Assembly (NCBI GenBank): GCA_046727435.1
Contig: JBKPCR010000508.1
Location: 1-18,288, forward strand
Direction: 5' to 3'
DNA: 18,288 bases
DNA from: CAVPRW01 sp046727435 [NCBI: bacterium]
GTDB lineage: Bacteria; Tectomicrobia; Entotheonellia; J063
In this document: positions 1-7,498 of the stretch, piece after piece
Position numbering within the stretch: the stretch's first letter is position 1
Layout: every line of letters begins with the position of its first letter
Position numbers and translations under genes: made by a program
Notes under the pieces: generated by a model
What the model was told of the DNA's origin: nothing
Databases searched by the model: none
Seen by the model: only the letters and a program-made list of their open reading frames with translations

Positions 1-1427
1 CCACGGTTGCGCAGTTGGTCCGGCATATAGGGGCCGTACAACACGCTATCAGGTTCCCAGCCACCGCCGTAGGGGCCCATCGCCAGGCCCTCGAACTTGC
101 CCTGGCCCGTCGTCGCTTGATACGCCCCATACTCCTGGATCTTCAACTCGGCCTCAAGGCCGACCTCTTTGAGATAGCGCTGGACCAGCTGCGCCGCATC
201 GATCAGGTCGCGGCCGTAGCCACTGGTGGTCGTGAGCGTTGTCTTCAAGCCCTTGGGATACCCGGCTTCGGCTAGCAACCGCCGGGCCTCCTGGGGATCA
301 TACCGATAATACTTCGCCCCCTCGCCGAGTTGGTCGATGGGCAAGGACCACTCGGCCAGGCCAGGGGCGACCGCGGGGGAGGGTTGGCCCCGCATCCAGA
401 CGGCGTCAATGAGCCCCTGGCGATCGACCGCGTGGGAGATGGCGCGCCGCACGCGCACGTCGGTGAAGGGGGGCTGATCGGTCCGCATCCAGATCGTCGT
501 CTTGGTGTTGGACTGAATATCCTGGTACTGCAGGTGGGGATGGCTCTGCTTGAGCGAGTCCAGGTCGGCTTGGCGCACGTCCCATTGGAGGCCGGGGCCC
601 GCATCGAGTTGCCCGGTGCGATACATGGCGAGCGCGGTCGATTCGTCGTCCAGAACCAACCACTCCACTCCATCCACATATGGCAGGCCCGGGCGAAAAT
701 AGTCCGGATTGCGCCGGAAGACGATCTTCACGTTCGGCTCGTAGCGCTCCAGCAGGAAGGGCCCGGTGCCGATGGCGGTCCCGACTTTCTTCAGGTCGCC
801 GTATTGCTCCACCACTTCCGGGGCGATGATCCACATACAGATCGGGCCGGCCAGGATGTCAAGCAGCCAAACGAAGGGCTCGTTGAGGTGGAACTTCACC
901 GTATAGCGGCTTACCACCTCCACCCGCTCCACCGACTCCAGCAACTGCCGCGCTGGATTGCCCTTTTCCGCCAGGAAGCGGTCGAAGGTGAATTTCACAT
1001 CCTCGGCCACCAGCTCGCGCCCATTGACGGGGGGCTTGTGATGCCATTTGACGCCCTGGCGCAGGTGGAAGAGATAGGTGGTGTCGTCCGGCGCTTCCCA
1101 GCGTTCAGCCAAATCGGGCTCGATGATGAAGGTGCCCGGCCGCACGTCGGCGCCGACTTTGTGTCGCAGGAGCTTGCCATACACGAAGCTCAGGGCGGTC
1201 TGCGTCCTTTGGTTGCGTGTGAGATGCGGATCGAAGTGCACAGGGTCCCGCCCACGCACACGCAGGAGCCCTCCCTGCTTGGGCGACCTTGCCTCTTCGC
1301 CCCAGAGCGGGAGCGGGCCAACTAGCGGCCAGGCGGACAATGTTACGCCAGCGACGAGTCCCGCCTGCAGCAGCTCGCGACGGCTGAGACCATGGGCTTG
1401 TCGAGGATGCGCATTCTGTCTTGGCAT
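1..1427 (-). CDS. ABC transporter solute-binding protein, family 5 (OppA/DppA type), 5' part only
   Basis: Periplasmic binding protein expected to deliver peptides, or another family 5 ligand such as nickel or opines, to an ABC importer. The minus-strand frame is open from the ATG at 1425-1427 to the window edge, giving about 475 residues; family members are usually 500-550, so only the C-terminal end is missing. The start follows a GGGAGGGG ribosome site. Residues 15-20 read SRRELL, followed by a hydrophobic stretch, which resembles a twin-arginine export signal; there is no lipobox cysteine. The family signature is clear: TYLFHLRQGVKWH, then AEDVKFTFDRFL, then GTGPFLLERYEPN, and later VRRAISHAVDR. 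No permease or ATPase genes are visible; they may lie beyond the left edge. The ligand cannot be predicted. It faces away from the rest of the window and is probably unrelated to it. Confidence 0.93.
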   Translation of the reverse strand, partial: MPRQNAHPRQAHGLSRRELLQAGLVAGVTLSAWPLVGPLPLWGEEARSPKQGGLLRVRGRDPVHFDPHLTRNQRTQTALSFVYGKLLRHKVGADVRPGTFIIEPDLAERWEAPDDTTYLFHLRQGVKWHHKPPVNGRELVAEDVKFTFDRFLAEKGNPARQLLESVERVEVVSRYTVKFHLNEPFVWLLDILAGPICMWIIAPEVVEQYGDLKKVGTAIGTGPFLLERYEPNVKIVFRRNPDYFRPGLPYVDGVEWLVLDDESTALAMYRTGQLDAGPGLQWDVRQADLDSLKQSHPHLQYQDIQSNTKTTIWMRTDQPPFTDVRVRRAISHAVDRQGLIDAVWMRGQPSPAVAPGLAEWSLPIDQLGEGAKYYRYDPQEARRLLAEAGYPKGLKTTLTTTSGYGRDLIDAAQLVQRYLKEVGLEAELKIQEYGAYQATTGQGKFEGLAMGPYGGGWEPDSVLYGPYMPDQLRNR

Positions 1428-2228
1428 GAGCACCCCTCCCTCTTTCGTCATGCTGCATGCTTCACGGCTTATCCAGCCACGTCGTCTCGATGCGGATTTT
1501 GTTGCCATGCAAAAAAGTCAACCTGGTTTCGACTCGAGGGCAGAAAGTTCTACAGCGGTTGCGCCTGCCCCAGGAGCGCCGTCTTAACGATGGCCTACCG
1601 GTTGATCTCACAGCCCAGCACCGCCCACGGCTGTTGTTTCCCCTCGCCTGTCGGAGCACTGCCGGGACATCGCATGGGCCTGTACAGAGGCGATCTAGCC
1701 TCCCTGTTATAGGGCGGCTATGGAAAGAAAACTTCTGTGTACTATGGGTGGCTCTTGGCGGTTTCGACCAAAACCATGCAGCCCGGGGCATGGGTGGAAG
1801 CGGGAGAGGCTCCTCCCCAAGGGAAGAGATTAGACGCGGGTCAGCAGCTGGGGCCTCAGCAAGAAACGGATACGGGTCTGGAGGCAAGACATCAGGGGAG
1901 GATGCAAGCATTGGTATGTTTGAGTGTGCTTCATGAGTGTGCTCTCGGTTGGTGACCGCCGACATGAGCAGCACAGCACGAGGTAAGTGGCGATATTGTA
2001 CGGAGAGCCTGGATGATCTGTCAACAGCAATTCAGTGTTTGAGCGGTTCTCCCGACTCAGGAAGTTGTGCAAACACAGTTTCATGCCTGCCTAGCGTGGC
2101 GGGCCGAAAGATAGAGATGAGGAAAAGGCTTGCCAAGAGATATGTAACAGGTTATGGTGGGCGCCAATGCTTTACTCCACCGAGAAGAAGACAGCCTTGA
2201 AATACTGTTGTGATTAGAGAATTTTTCA
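1428..2228. other. Gene-free stretch between divergent units
   Basis: About 800 bases without a gene I can support. Open frames exist on both strands (for example 1462-1974 minus and 1457-1936 plus), but their translations are low-complexity, rich in Pro, Arg and Ser, overlap each other and have no recognisable domain. The promoter of the minus-strand binding protein should lie just above 1427, but I could not pick out convincing -35/-10 boxes. A short hairpin (GAGGC at 1687, GCCTC at 1698, six-base loop) has no assigned role. Confidence 0.5.
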
Positions 2229-2558
2229 ATGCTAGCCCCCTCGAATTGGATGTCGGTTAGAGACCCTTATCGGCGGATGGTGGCTTTGACAGCGCTCATA
2301 GCGACTATTCTGCTGCTTGCTGTCTTCTGCCACCACCCCGAGGCAACTGGGCCCACCGTCGGCCACACCCATCTTGGCCAAGCCAGCGTCGAGCATTGCT
2401 GGATATCAGTTGCTAGCTCCCCGGTATTGGCCTTTGTACCTATACTCGTTGCGATTCTCACCTTTGTGTCGATTCTTCATGAGCGCCTCCTCGTAGCCTC
2501 GCTGTTCAAACCTCCCCGAGCATTCCTACGAACGCGTTGCCGGTCCGTTCATCAATAG
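2229..2558 (+). CDS. Possible small Cys/His membrane protein
   Basis: A 109-residue frame, not recognised with certainty. It has a hydrophobic segment near residues 17-33 ending at FCHHPE, then a His-rich linker with GHTHLG and VEHC, a second hydrophobic segment at about 65-85, and a tail with LFKPPRAFLR. The pattern of an export or membrane segment, C-HH...H-H...HC and a second hydrophobic stretch resembles small exported metal-linked proteins, and it loosely parallels the 118-residue proteins at 5440 and 12038. The ribosome site is weak (AGAGA nine bases before the ATG at 2229); ATG 2250 is an alternative start. It precedes the TlpA-like gene in the position its look-alikes hold ahead of other blocks. 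Base composition and weak start leave real doubt that it is translated. Confidence 0.4.
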   Translation: MLAPSNWMSVRDPYRRMVALTALIATILLLAVFCHHPEATGPTVGHTHLGQASVEHCWISVASSPVLAFVPILVAILTFVSILHERLLVASLFKPPRAFLRTRCRSVHQ

Positions 2559-2758
2559 ACACGGACACGAGTCACACACCAATCTGCACACTTCATGCGT
2601 GCCCTGATTCGCCTCGACAGAGGATTTCGCCGCGTAGGGATCCGCATTTTTTGGCATGCGGGCCTCCAGAGGAGATGGGAGATCATCGGTGGCGCGTAGG
2701 AGTAGTGTCCTGCGCCATCGCGCTTCTTCTTCGCAAGCAAGAACCAGGGTTAATCACT

Positions 2759-3373
2759 ATGACCGGGCTTCTCAAAAAATTTGGGACTGAGTACCGCATC
2801 ACCATTGTAATATTGGTGGCGATGGTGACGTTTGTCGTCCTTCAGCGCCAGGGCTTCCTCCTGCGAAGCCCAACCACTGATACAACGCCCCCTTCCAGCC
2901 GCACAGTCCTCGCGCCTGATTTCGCCTTGCCCGACCTGGAAGGAAAGGTCCAGCGGCTTGCTGATTTTCGCGCAAAGGTAGTGCTGCTCAATTTCTGGGC
3001 GACCTGGTGTCCTCCATGTCGGGCCGAGATGCCCTCGATGGAAACCTCATATCAGGCATATAAGGACCAGGGATTTGTGATCCTAGCCGTGTCGAGCAAT
3101 GTGCAGGGAGCTGCAATCGTCCAGCCATTTATGGACCAGAACCGCCTCAGCTTTCCGACCCTTCTCGATCCGACTGGACGAGTCGGTGGCATGTACGGCG
3201 TGCGCTCGATTCCGACCAGCTATCTACTGGATCGGCAAGGACGGGTCGTTAGTCGGGAGATCGGTGCCCGCAATTGGTCGAATGCCGAGGCCCGAGCGTT
3301 GATTGCCTCACTGCTCAACGAGACCGAGCCCGTCCGGGAGGATCACGCTGCTAAATCCTCACACACTCAGTAG
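2759..3373 (+). CDS. TlpA/ResA-like membrane-anchored thioredoxin-fold protein (CPPC)
   Basis: Thiol-disulfide protein of the TlpA/ResA/CcmG group, expected to face the periplasm and reduce cysteines of apocytochromes or copper-binding proteins. Protein of 204 residues: cytoplasmic start, one membrane anchor at about residues 12-28, a linker, then the thioredoxin fold. The active site WCPPC has Cys84 and Cys87 inside FWATWCPPCRAEMPS, and the cis-proline loop is SIPTSYLLD with Pro152. The start is the ATG at 2759, just before the anchor, with a weak AGGG site about nine bases upstream; the same frame is open back to 2537, but that part looks non-coding. It is followed by decayed copper/cytochrome remnants and then intact cupredoxins, which fits a role in copper-site or heme assembly. 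A diverged paralogue with TGA at the first active cysteine lies at 10356. Confidence 0.9.
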   Translation: MTGLLKKFGTEYRITIVILVAMVTFVVLQRQGFLLRSPTTDTTPPSSRTVLAPDFALPDLEGKVQRLADFRAKVVLLNFWATWCPPCRAEMPSMETSYQAYKDQGFVILAVSSNVQGAAIVQPFMDQNRLSFPTLLDPTGRVGGMYGVRSIPTSYLLDRQGRVVSREIGARNWSNAEARALIASLLNETEPVREDHAAKSSHTQ

Positions 3374-3375
3374 GA

Positions 3376-3531
3376 AACACCAAGTATGCCACGGGGGGGA
3401 CGAACCCTGCAAGCTACGGGATTTTCAGCACCATGCTCAGCTTTCCCATGGCGGGGACCTGGCATGTGGAGGTTATGGTGAGGCGTCCAGGTCAGTCAGA
3501 GGTCAAAGTGCCCTTCAGCCTGAGCGTGCAG
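3376..3531 (+). pseudogene. Remnant of a YtkA/CopD-like C-terminal domain
   Basis: A fragment of about 50 codons in the frame of the downstream cupredoxin, open after a TAA at 3352. It reads GIFSTMLSFPMAGTWHVEV followed by MVRRPGQSEVKVPFSLSVQ, which matches the end of the YtkA-like domain found alone or at the C-terminus of CopD-type copper proteins (pattern: small hydrophobics, MxGxWxVxVxVRRPGQ). No start codon with a ribosome site, no N-terminal part and no proper end are present: the frame drifts into sequence without similarity after 3531. I infer a decayed 3' fragment. The family call comes from memory of the pattern and is moderate. Confidence 0.55.
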
Positions 3532-3632
3532 TGGAGGCCCTGGACCGATGTGCCAAGCTATGCAAGCATCGGCTCGACCAGTCGCCCGAGCAATTCCTCA
3601 GGGACGAAAAATGGGTGTCGCCTGACAGGTAA

Positions 3633-3800
3633 CATCGGAGCGGCAGCGACGACGCCTTTTATCAGGCGGTCAAACATGGGGTCCGCGCCCTTCACTGGTG
3701 CCTTGAGAATATGCCTCCCGTCCCCGAAGTGGACGAGGACGAGGTGGCTCAAATCATCGCCTATGTACGCTGGCTCCAGCAGCAGGCGGGAGTCCGTTAA
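3633..3800 (+). pseudogene. 3' remnant of a monoheme cytochrome c
   Basis: The frame from 3633 to the TAA at 3798-3800 encodes FYQAVKHGVRALHW and then EDEVAQIIAYVRWLQQQAGVR, matching the C-terminal end of the intact cytochrome at 9799-10215 at about 33 of 47 residues. The heme motif and N-terminus are missing: upstream in the same frame there is a TAA at 3630-3632, and no CxxCH precedes it. This is the tail of a duplicated cytochrome gene that lost its functional part. Its stop is 16 bases before the next cupredoxin, so the original gene order was probably cytochrome then cupredoxin. Confidence 0.75.
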
Positions 3801-3816
3801 CGCGATCGGAGGGTGG

Positions 3817-4185
3817 ATGACCAAGCTTCTGATGGCAGGCCTCTTGGGAGCACTGTTGATAGGATTCAGCAGGGAAACGATGGGATTTGTCCACAGACCC
3901 CCTGCTGGCGGCAAGATGGTGACAGTCGATATGAAGGAGTTTCGGTTTATCCCTAGCCAGATCACGGTCGACCAAGGACGTATCACGTTCGAGGTGCGCA
4001 ACAGTGGTGAGCTCCCCCACGTCTTTCAGATCATAGGAGCGGGGGTCGATACCCATATCGCTTTACTCCCTGGTGGAGCAACGACTTGGGATGTGCTCCT
4101 GACAACACCGGGCGAATACACCCTCATCTGCCCCATCCCGACGCATCCAGAGCAGGGCATGCGGGGCCGCATCGTGGTCCGATGA
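3817..4185 (+). CDS. Cupredoxin (type 1 copper protein), short copper loop
   Basis: Small exported blue-copper-type protein, expected to bind one Cu and carry electrons or buffer copper in the periplasm. Protein of 122 residues: signal peptide or anchor at about 3-17, then the cupredoxin barrel starting VTVDMKEFRFIPSQITV. The ligands are visible: His68 in GELPHVF, then Cys105, His110 and Met115 in CPIPTHPEQGM, the classic Cys-loop-His-loop-Met order. The frame is open far upstream through decayed sequence, but the ATG at 3817 has a GGAGGG site directly before it and opens the signal peptide, so I start there. It lies between cytochrome debris and a second cupredoxin, 54 bases apart, probably in one transcript. 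Confidence 0.9.
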   Translation: MTKLLMAGLLGALLIGFSRETMGFVHRPPAGGKMVTVDMKEFRFIPSQITVDQGRITFEVRNSGELPHVFQIIGAGVDTHIALLPGGATTWDVLLTTPGEYTLICPIPTHPEQGMRGRIVVR

Positions 4186-4239
4186 GCAACCACTCAGACA
4201 ACATCGAGGCAAACCCTCACTGCGGGAAGGAGGTGGCCG

Positions 4240-4653
4240 ATGCCAATATGGATTGTCATGGGGCTTTCAGGCCTTCTGGCGCTGAGCGTGTGGTCTCTGC
4301 AGGGCAACCACCATACTCATGAGGTGACAGCCGCAGCACGTGTACAAACGGTGGAGATGCGGGCCAGCGAGTTCCGCTTCGACCCCGAGCATATCGCTGG
4401 GAAGCCGGGAGTACTCCGCTTCGTCGTGCAAAACGTCGGGGAACTTCGCCATGTGCTCACGGTGGAGTGGGCAGGGGGCGGAGGCGCCTCCATCCGCGTT
4501 GCTCCTGGCCAAACACGAACGCTGGAGGTGACCCTGGAACAGTCAGGCTCCTATGTCTTTTTCTGTCCTCTGGAAGACGAGGGGGAAGGGGGCAGCCTGA
4601 TCGTCCATCGAGAGAGGGGGATGGAAGGACAGCTCATCGTTGCCAAGGAGTAG
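4240..4653 (+). CDS. Cupredoxin with extended copper-binding loop
   Basis: Second periplasmic cupredoxin, 137 residues. N-terminal hydrophobic anchor at about 2-19, a His-rich turn (NHHTHE), then the barrel with VEMRASEFRFDPEHIAGKPG. The putative ligands are His71 in GELRHVL, Cys109 in FFCPLE, His123 and Met128 in HRERGM. The Cys-to-His loop has 13 intervening residues, acidic and Gly-rich, against four in the neighbour at 3817, so copper affinity or partner may differ. A strong ribosome site (GGAAGGAGG) lies about six bases before the ATG. It shares the GELxHV region with the upstream protein, so the two probably arose by tandem duplication followed by divergence. A copper role is inferred from the ligands; the substrate is not known. 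Confidence 0.88.
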   Translation: MPIWIVMGLSGLLALSVWSLQGNHHTHEVTAAARVQTVEMRASEFRFDPEHIAGKPGVLRFVVQNVGELRHVLTVEWAGGGGASIRVAPGQTRTLEVTLEQSGSYVFFCPLEDEGEGGSLIVHRERGMEGQLIVAKE

Positions 4654-4685
4654 CGTTGACGGCATAATCGTGGGGAGGGATTCTG

Positions 4686-5237
4686 ATGTCGACTCGGGGA
4701 CGGGGTCGCGCGGCGCAGCAAGCAGAGCGGCATCGGCGACAGCGGCGAAGGTGGCTTTGGGGTGGTGTGTGTATCCTGGCGCTCCTGGTGATCGGCGGGT
4801 TGGCCTACCTTGCCCTTACGAAGCTGTATCCCGGACAAGCAGTCCCGACGCTTGGCAATCAGCATATCACCTCCGCGGAGACGCCCAACGTGCATTACAA
4901 TACCCGTCCCCCAACGTCGGGTCCGCATCTGCCCTCCGTGGCGCGCTGGGGCATTCACACCCAGCCTATCCCCGATGAGCTGCAGGTGCACAACTTGGAG
5001 GACGGTGGAGTCTTGGTGCAATACAACTGTCGCGATTGCGATGCCCTGATCGCCAGGCTGCAGGCCATCGTTTCCCGATACTCGGACAAAGTGATTCTGG
5101 CCCCCTATCCGAAGATGGACACGCGGATTGCGCTCACCGCCTGGGGGCGGATCGACACGTTTGATGACATTGACGAACAGCGGATCGTGCGCTTTATCGA
5201 GGCCTACCGCGGCATCGACCACCACCCGCGACGGTAA
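4686..5237 (+). CDS. DUF3105 family membrane protein
   Basis: Protein of 183 residues matching DUF3105 (function unknown). A strongly basic N-terminus (residues 4-22, many Arg) is followed by one membrane segment at about 25-44 and an extracytoplasmic domain. The family hallmark YNTRPPTSGPHLP is at residues 71-83, followed by VHNLEDGGVLVQYNC and a CRDC pair near residue 117. The ending WGRIDTFDDIDEQRIVRFIEAYRG is also typical. The start ATG at 4686 has GGGAGGGA upstream. It follows the cupredoxins by 32 bases and likely belongs to the same operon. The conserved His and Cys residues make metal or redox binding possible, but that is speculation. Confidence 0.85.
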   Translation: MSTRGRGRAAQQAERHRRQRRRWLWGGVCILALLVIGGLAYLALTKLYPGQAVPTLGNQHITSAETPNVHYNTRPPTSGPHLPSVARWGIHTQPIPDELQVHNLEDGGVLVQYNCRDCDALIARLQAIVSRYSDKVILAPYPKMDTRIALTAWGRIDTFDDIDEQRIVRFIEAYRGIDHHPRR

Positions 5238-5373
5238 GGGAGATGCGCGGGGCGTCGCTGGCGCCTGACCCATCGCCGCCCGACCATATGTCTGTTGCAT
5301 TGGCAACGAGCGTGCATCGACAGTCACGAGTTTTTCTCCTGGATAGCCCATGAGACCTACATGGCGTGATGGC

Positions 5374-5402
5374 TTGACTCAATGGTGAAGGTCTGTTAGG
5401 GT
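5374..5402 (+). promoter_or_regulatory. Candidate promoter of the 5440 gene
   Basis: TTGACT (5374-5379), a 17-base spacer and TAGGGT (5397-5402) resemble a sigma-70 promoter with a good -35 and a poor -10. The block GGTGAAGG (5384-5391) then TTAGGG (5396-5401) recurs ahead of the paralogue at 12038 as GGTGAAGG (11975) and TTAGGG (11992), so at least part of this region is conserved. Confidence 0.3.
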
Positions 5403-5439
5403 AGCTTGAAATCGTTTGTAGAAGCGGGAGGGTTTGCGG

Positions 5440-5796
5440 GTGCGAAAAGCCCGGCGATCTTGGTCAAGTCTCATTTGGAGCTTTGGGATTGTCCTCCTCA
5501 CGCTGACTACACAGATGGTGTGTGCCAGCCATCCGGATACTCACCATGTCACGGCTCCGCCGCTGTGCTTCGACTCGAGCAGTCCGGCGGCCCAGGAGGA
5601 TGATAAACCCGTCCTCTTTGCCGATGGTAGAGGGTTTCCACTGCCCCCCAAGTCTGCAACCTCATCATTCCTCCCTCTGGCTATAGACGCTCATCCATCC
5701 TTGGGCCTCGGTCCTTGGACCCATCGGCCTTTCCAGACGGACGAGAACTCCTCCTCAACTCTCCCTCAGCGCTTCCTTCCCGTTCTCCGTCTATGA
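5440..5796 (+). CDS. Small exported Cys/His protein, CxSHPDTH family, paralogue 1
   Basis: Function unknown. Protein of 118 residues: basic N-terminus MRKARR, a hydrophobic signal or anchor at about 8-27, then CASHPDTH and, nine residues on, PLCFD, then a Ser/Pro-rich region and the ending RFLPVLRL. Cys and His in a fixed pattern right after an export segment suggest metal binding outside the cytoplasm. The start is GTG at 5440 with GGGAGG about ten bases upstream; this choice is supported because the paralogue at 12038 also starts with GTG followed by CGA AA(A/G), and both genes then have exactly 118 codons and align without a gap. TTG 5434 is an alternative start. It stands alone, 252 bases ahead of the cytochrome-porin gene. 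Confidence 0.7.
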   Translation: MRKARRSWSSLIWSFGIVLLTLTTQMVCASHPDTHHVTAPPLCFDSSSPAAQEDDKPVLFADGRGFPLPPKSATSSFLPLAIDAHPSLGLGPWTHRPFQTDENSSSTLPQRFLPVLRL

Positions 5797-5804
5797 GCTT
5801 TCCC

Positions 5805-5843
5805 CTGGCGTGATTGCGCCAGCCAGTGATCGTTCATCGATCA
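5805..5843 (+). terminator. Two adjacent hairpins after the 5440 gene
   Basis: CTGGCG (5805-5810) pairs with CGCCAG (5817-5822) over a six-base loop, and TGATCG (5827-5832) pairs with CGATCA (5838-5843) over a five-base loop. A further GGCTGG near 5850 could pair with CCAGCC near 5819 as an alternative fold. There is no T-run, so an intrinsic terminator is unproven; attenuation or transcript stabilisation ahead of the cytochrome operon is equally possible. Confidence 0.3.
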
Positions 5844-6048
5844 TATCGTCGGCTGGGGATTCGTGCGTCGTGTGAAATGGGTCCTGTAAGAGTCTGTATG
5901 AAGGATCCCTTCACGAAGACCGACCATCTGTGACTGGTCAACCGCGCCCTACACATTCCTAACTGACAGTTTTCTGGGGAGCATTCCGGCTCATTGCCCG
6001 CTCGTAAGTTTAAGGCCTACCGATGCCATCATCAGGGAAGGGGAGGGT

Positions 6049-7482
6049 ATGCTCAGGGGCTCGCTCATTATCCTAGCGCTTGTCGCCACACTCGTCGGAT
6101 TTGTGCACGTACCGTTTGCCGATGCGGTTCCTGCCTTTGCACGTCAGTACGACCTGCAATGCAACGCTTGCCACACGCGCCCGCCGCGCTTGAACAGCTT
6201 CGGCGAACAGGTCCATATGATGGGTTTTCAGATCCCCAGCGCCGCTCGACCCGGGGGGCTGATCCAAAGCCTCAAAGAAGACGGCGTTGGCAAGACCCTC
6301 ATCGATAGCCTGGCACTGCGCATTTTGGGTAATATCTTTGAATACTCCACCACGCCGGAAGTAGACGAGAAAAAGCTGGAGCCGCCGCACGAGTTCGAGC
6401 TATTTATCGCGCGACCCCTCACCCCCAATCTGAGCATGTTCGTCGAGGTGGAGTATGAGCCGAGTGCCGTGGTGTTCGAAAACGGTCGCTTCAAGAACAA
6501 AGGCGAGATCGGTCTCGGCAACGAAGCATTCATTATGGCCAACCTGGGGCGTCTCCTAGGCTTCTTAGGAGCCCCCACGATGGAAATGGGTGGGCAGACG
6601 ATGGTGGGCCGCCACGGAGGCTTCCAAATCCACGGCCCGATGCTGATGGGTGGCAAGGTCGATCCCTCCACCAACTTCTCATACCCGACCAATCGCCAGC
6701 TCTTTCTGGATACCGAGACCGAGATCCACGACGGCGAGGTCGAGCGTTTCCCCATCGTCCCCTACGCCTTTTCTTCGAAATTCTTCGGACTGTTCAAGGA
6801 TCAGGCGAGTCGGGAGCCGCTGCTGGTGACGGATCAGGTCATGTACAACACGCCAGGGCGACCGGGCGCAGACTTCCATACCATGTTCATGCACAGCCGC
6901 TTTCCGGGCCAGTTTATCCTCGGCCAGGTTGGATTTTTGCAGGAGAACGAGGGCTTTAATACCTATCTGATGCCGCGTTATGATTTCGGCCAGCGCGAGA
7001 ACTTTACCTTTAATGTATCAGCCTTGCTGAACTATGGTTTTGGCGTGGCCACCCCGCCCGACCCCGACGACGAGGACCACCCCGGCGCTGGCAGCCTCGA
7101 TCGGCTGCGCTATGGATTCGCCGCCAATGCTCGTTGGAAGGCGCTCGACGTCTATGGGTCGGTGATTTGGGACCGTATGATGAATCTCCCCGGTCAATTG
7201 AAAAGCGAGTTTGATCGTACGGCCACGGGGCTCTCGGTGCAGGTCGATTACTTGGTCCTTGAGCCCGTCATGCTTTCCACCCGCTTCGACCAGCTCTGGG
7301 CAGGAGGGTTAACGGATGAGAAGCGCGACGGGACGGTGCTTTCAGCGCAAGTCAGATACTATCCGTGGCCGAATATCTCGTTTTTCGTCCGGGATAGCTG
7401 GAATTTTCGAGCTTTTGTCGAGGAAAACCCCCTGCGAAGCTGGCGTAACCAGTTCTTCGTAGGTATCGACTGGGACTTTTGA
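6049..7482 (+). CDS. Cyc2-like fused monoheme cytochrome-porin, outer membrane
   Basis: Protein of 477 residues with a signal peptide (about 1-26) followed at once by PAFARQYDLQCNACHT, a heme c site CNACH at residues 38-42, then LNSFGEQVHMMGFQIP, and an outer-membrane barrel of alternating strands ending in WDF, a typical C-terminal aromatic for barrel insertion. This layout, one heme at the N-terminus fused to a porin, is that of the Cyc2 family, whose studied members take electrons from Fe(II) at the cell surface; the pattern PxFARQ...CxxCH...FG...GF is shared. Whether this one oxidises iron is not shown. The start has GGGAAGGGGAGGG just upstream. It opens a cytochrome operon, with the triheme gene 16 bases downstream. 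A generic heme-tagged porin or selective channel remains an alternative. Confidence 0.8.
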   Translation: MLRGSLIILALVATLVGFVHVPFADAVPAFARQYDLQCNACHTRPPRLNSFGEQVHMMGFQIPSAARPGGLIQSLKEDGVGKTLIDSLALRILGNIFEYSTTPEVDEKKLEPPHEFELFIARPLTPNLSMFVEVEYEPSAVVFENGRFKNKGEIGLGNEAFIMANLGRLLGFLGAPTMEMGGQTMVGRHGGFQIHGPMLMGGKVDPSTNFSYPTNRQLFLDTETEIHDGEVERFPIVPYAFSSKFFGLFKDQASREPLLVTDQVMYNTPGRPGADFHTMFMHSRFPGQFILGQVGFLQENEGFNTYLMPRYDFGQRENFTFNVSALLNYGFGVATPPDPDDEDHPGAGSLDRLRYGFAANARWKALDVYGSVIWDRMMNLPGQLKSEFDRTATGLSVQVDYLVLEPVMLSTRFDQLWAGGLTDEKRDGTVLSAQVRYYPWPNISFFVRDSWNFRAFVEENPLRSWRNQFFVGIDWDF

Positions 7483-7498
7483 GTGGGGAGAGCGTAGG

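Noticed and set aside
272-1180. Several shorter minus-strand frames in the binding-protein region
   Set aside because: They are in other frames than the open one that carries the OppA/DppA signature up to the window edge.
330-1325. 331-codon plus-strand frame
   Set aside because: It lies antisense to the binding protein, whose minus frame carries clear family 5 motifs; shadow frame.
1462-1974. Long minus-strand frame (170 codons) upstream of the binding protein
   Set aside because: Pro/Arg/Ser-rich translation with no domain or signal, overlapping another long plus-strand frame; looks like chance in GC-rich DNA.
2543-2566. Hairpin GTCCGT/ACGGAC as a terminator of the 2229 frame
   Set aside because: Twelve-base loop, no T-run, and it partly overlaps the frame end; too weak to call.
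3433-4185. One 250-codon protein joining the YtkA-like remnant to the cupredoxin
   Set aside because: The middle part has no similarity and covers the cytochrome remnant in another frame; the ATG at 3817 has its own ribosome site and signal peptide.
4182-4322. ATGA-coupled short frame after the first cupredoxin
   Set aside because: Its translation runs into the second cupredoxin in the wrong frame and has no recognisable features.
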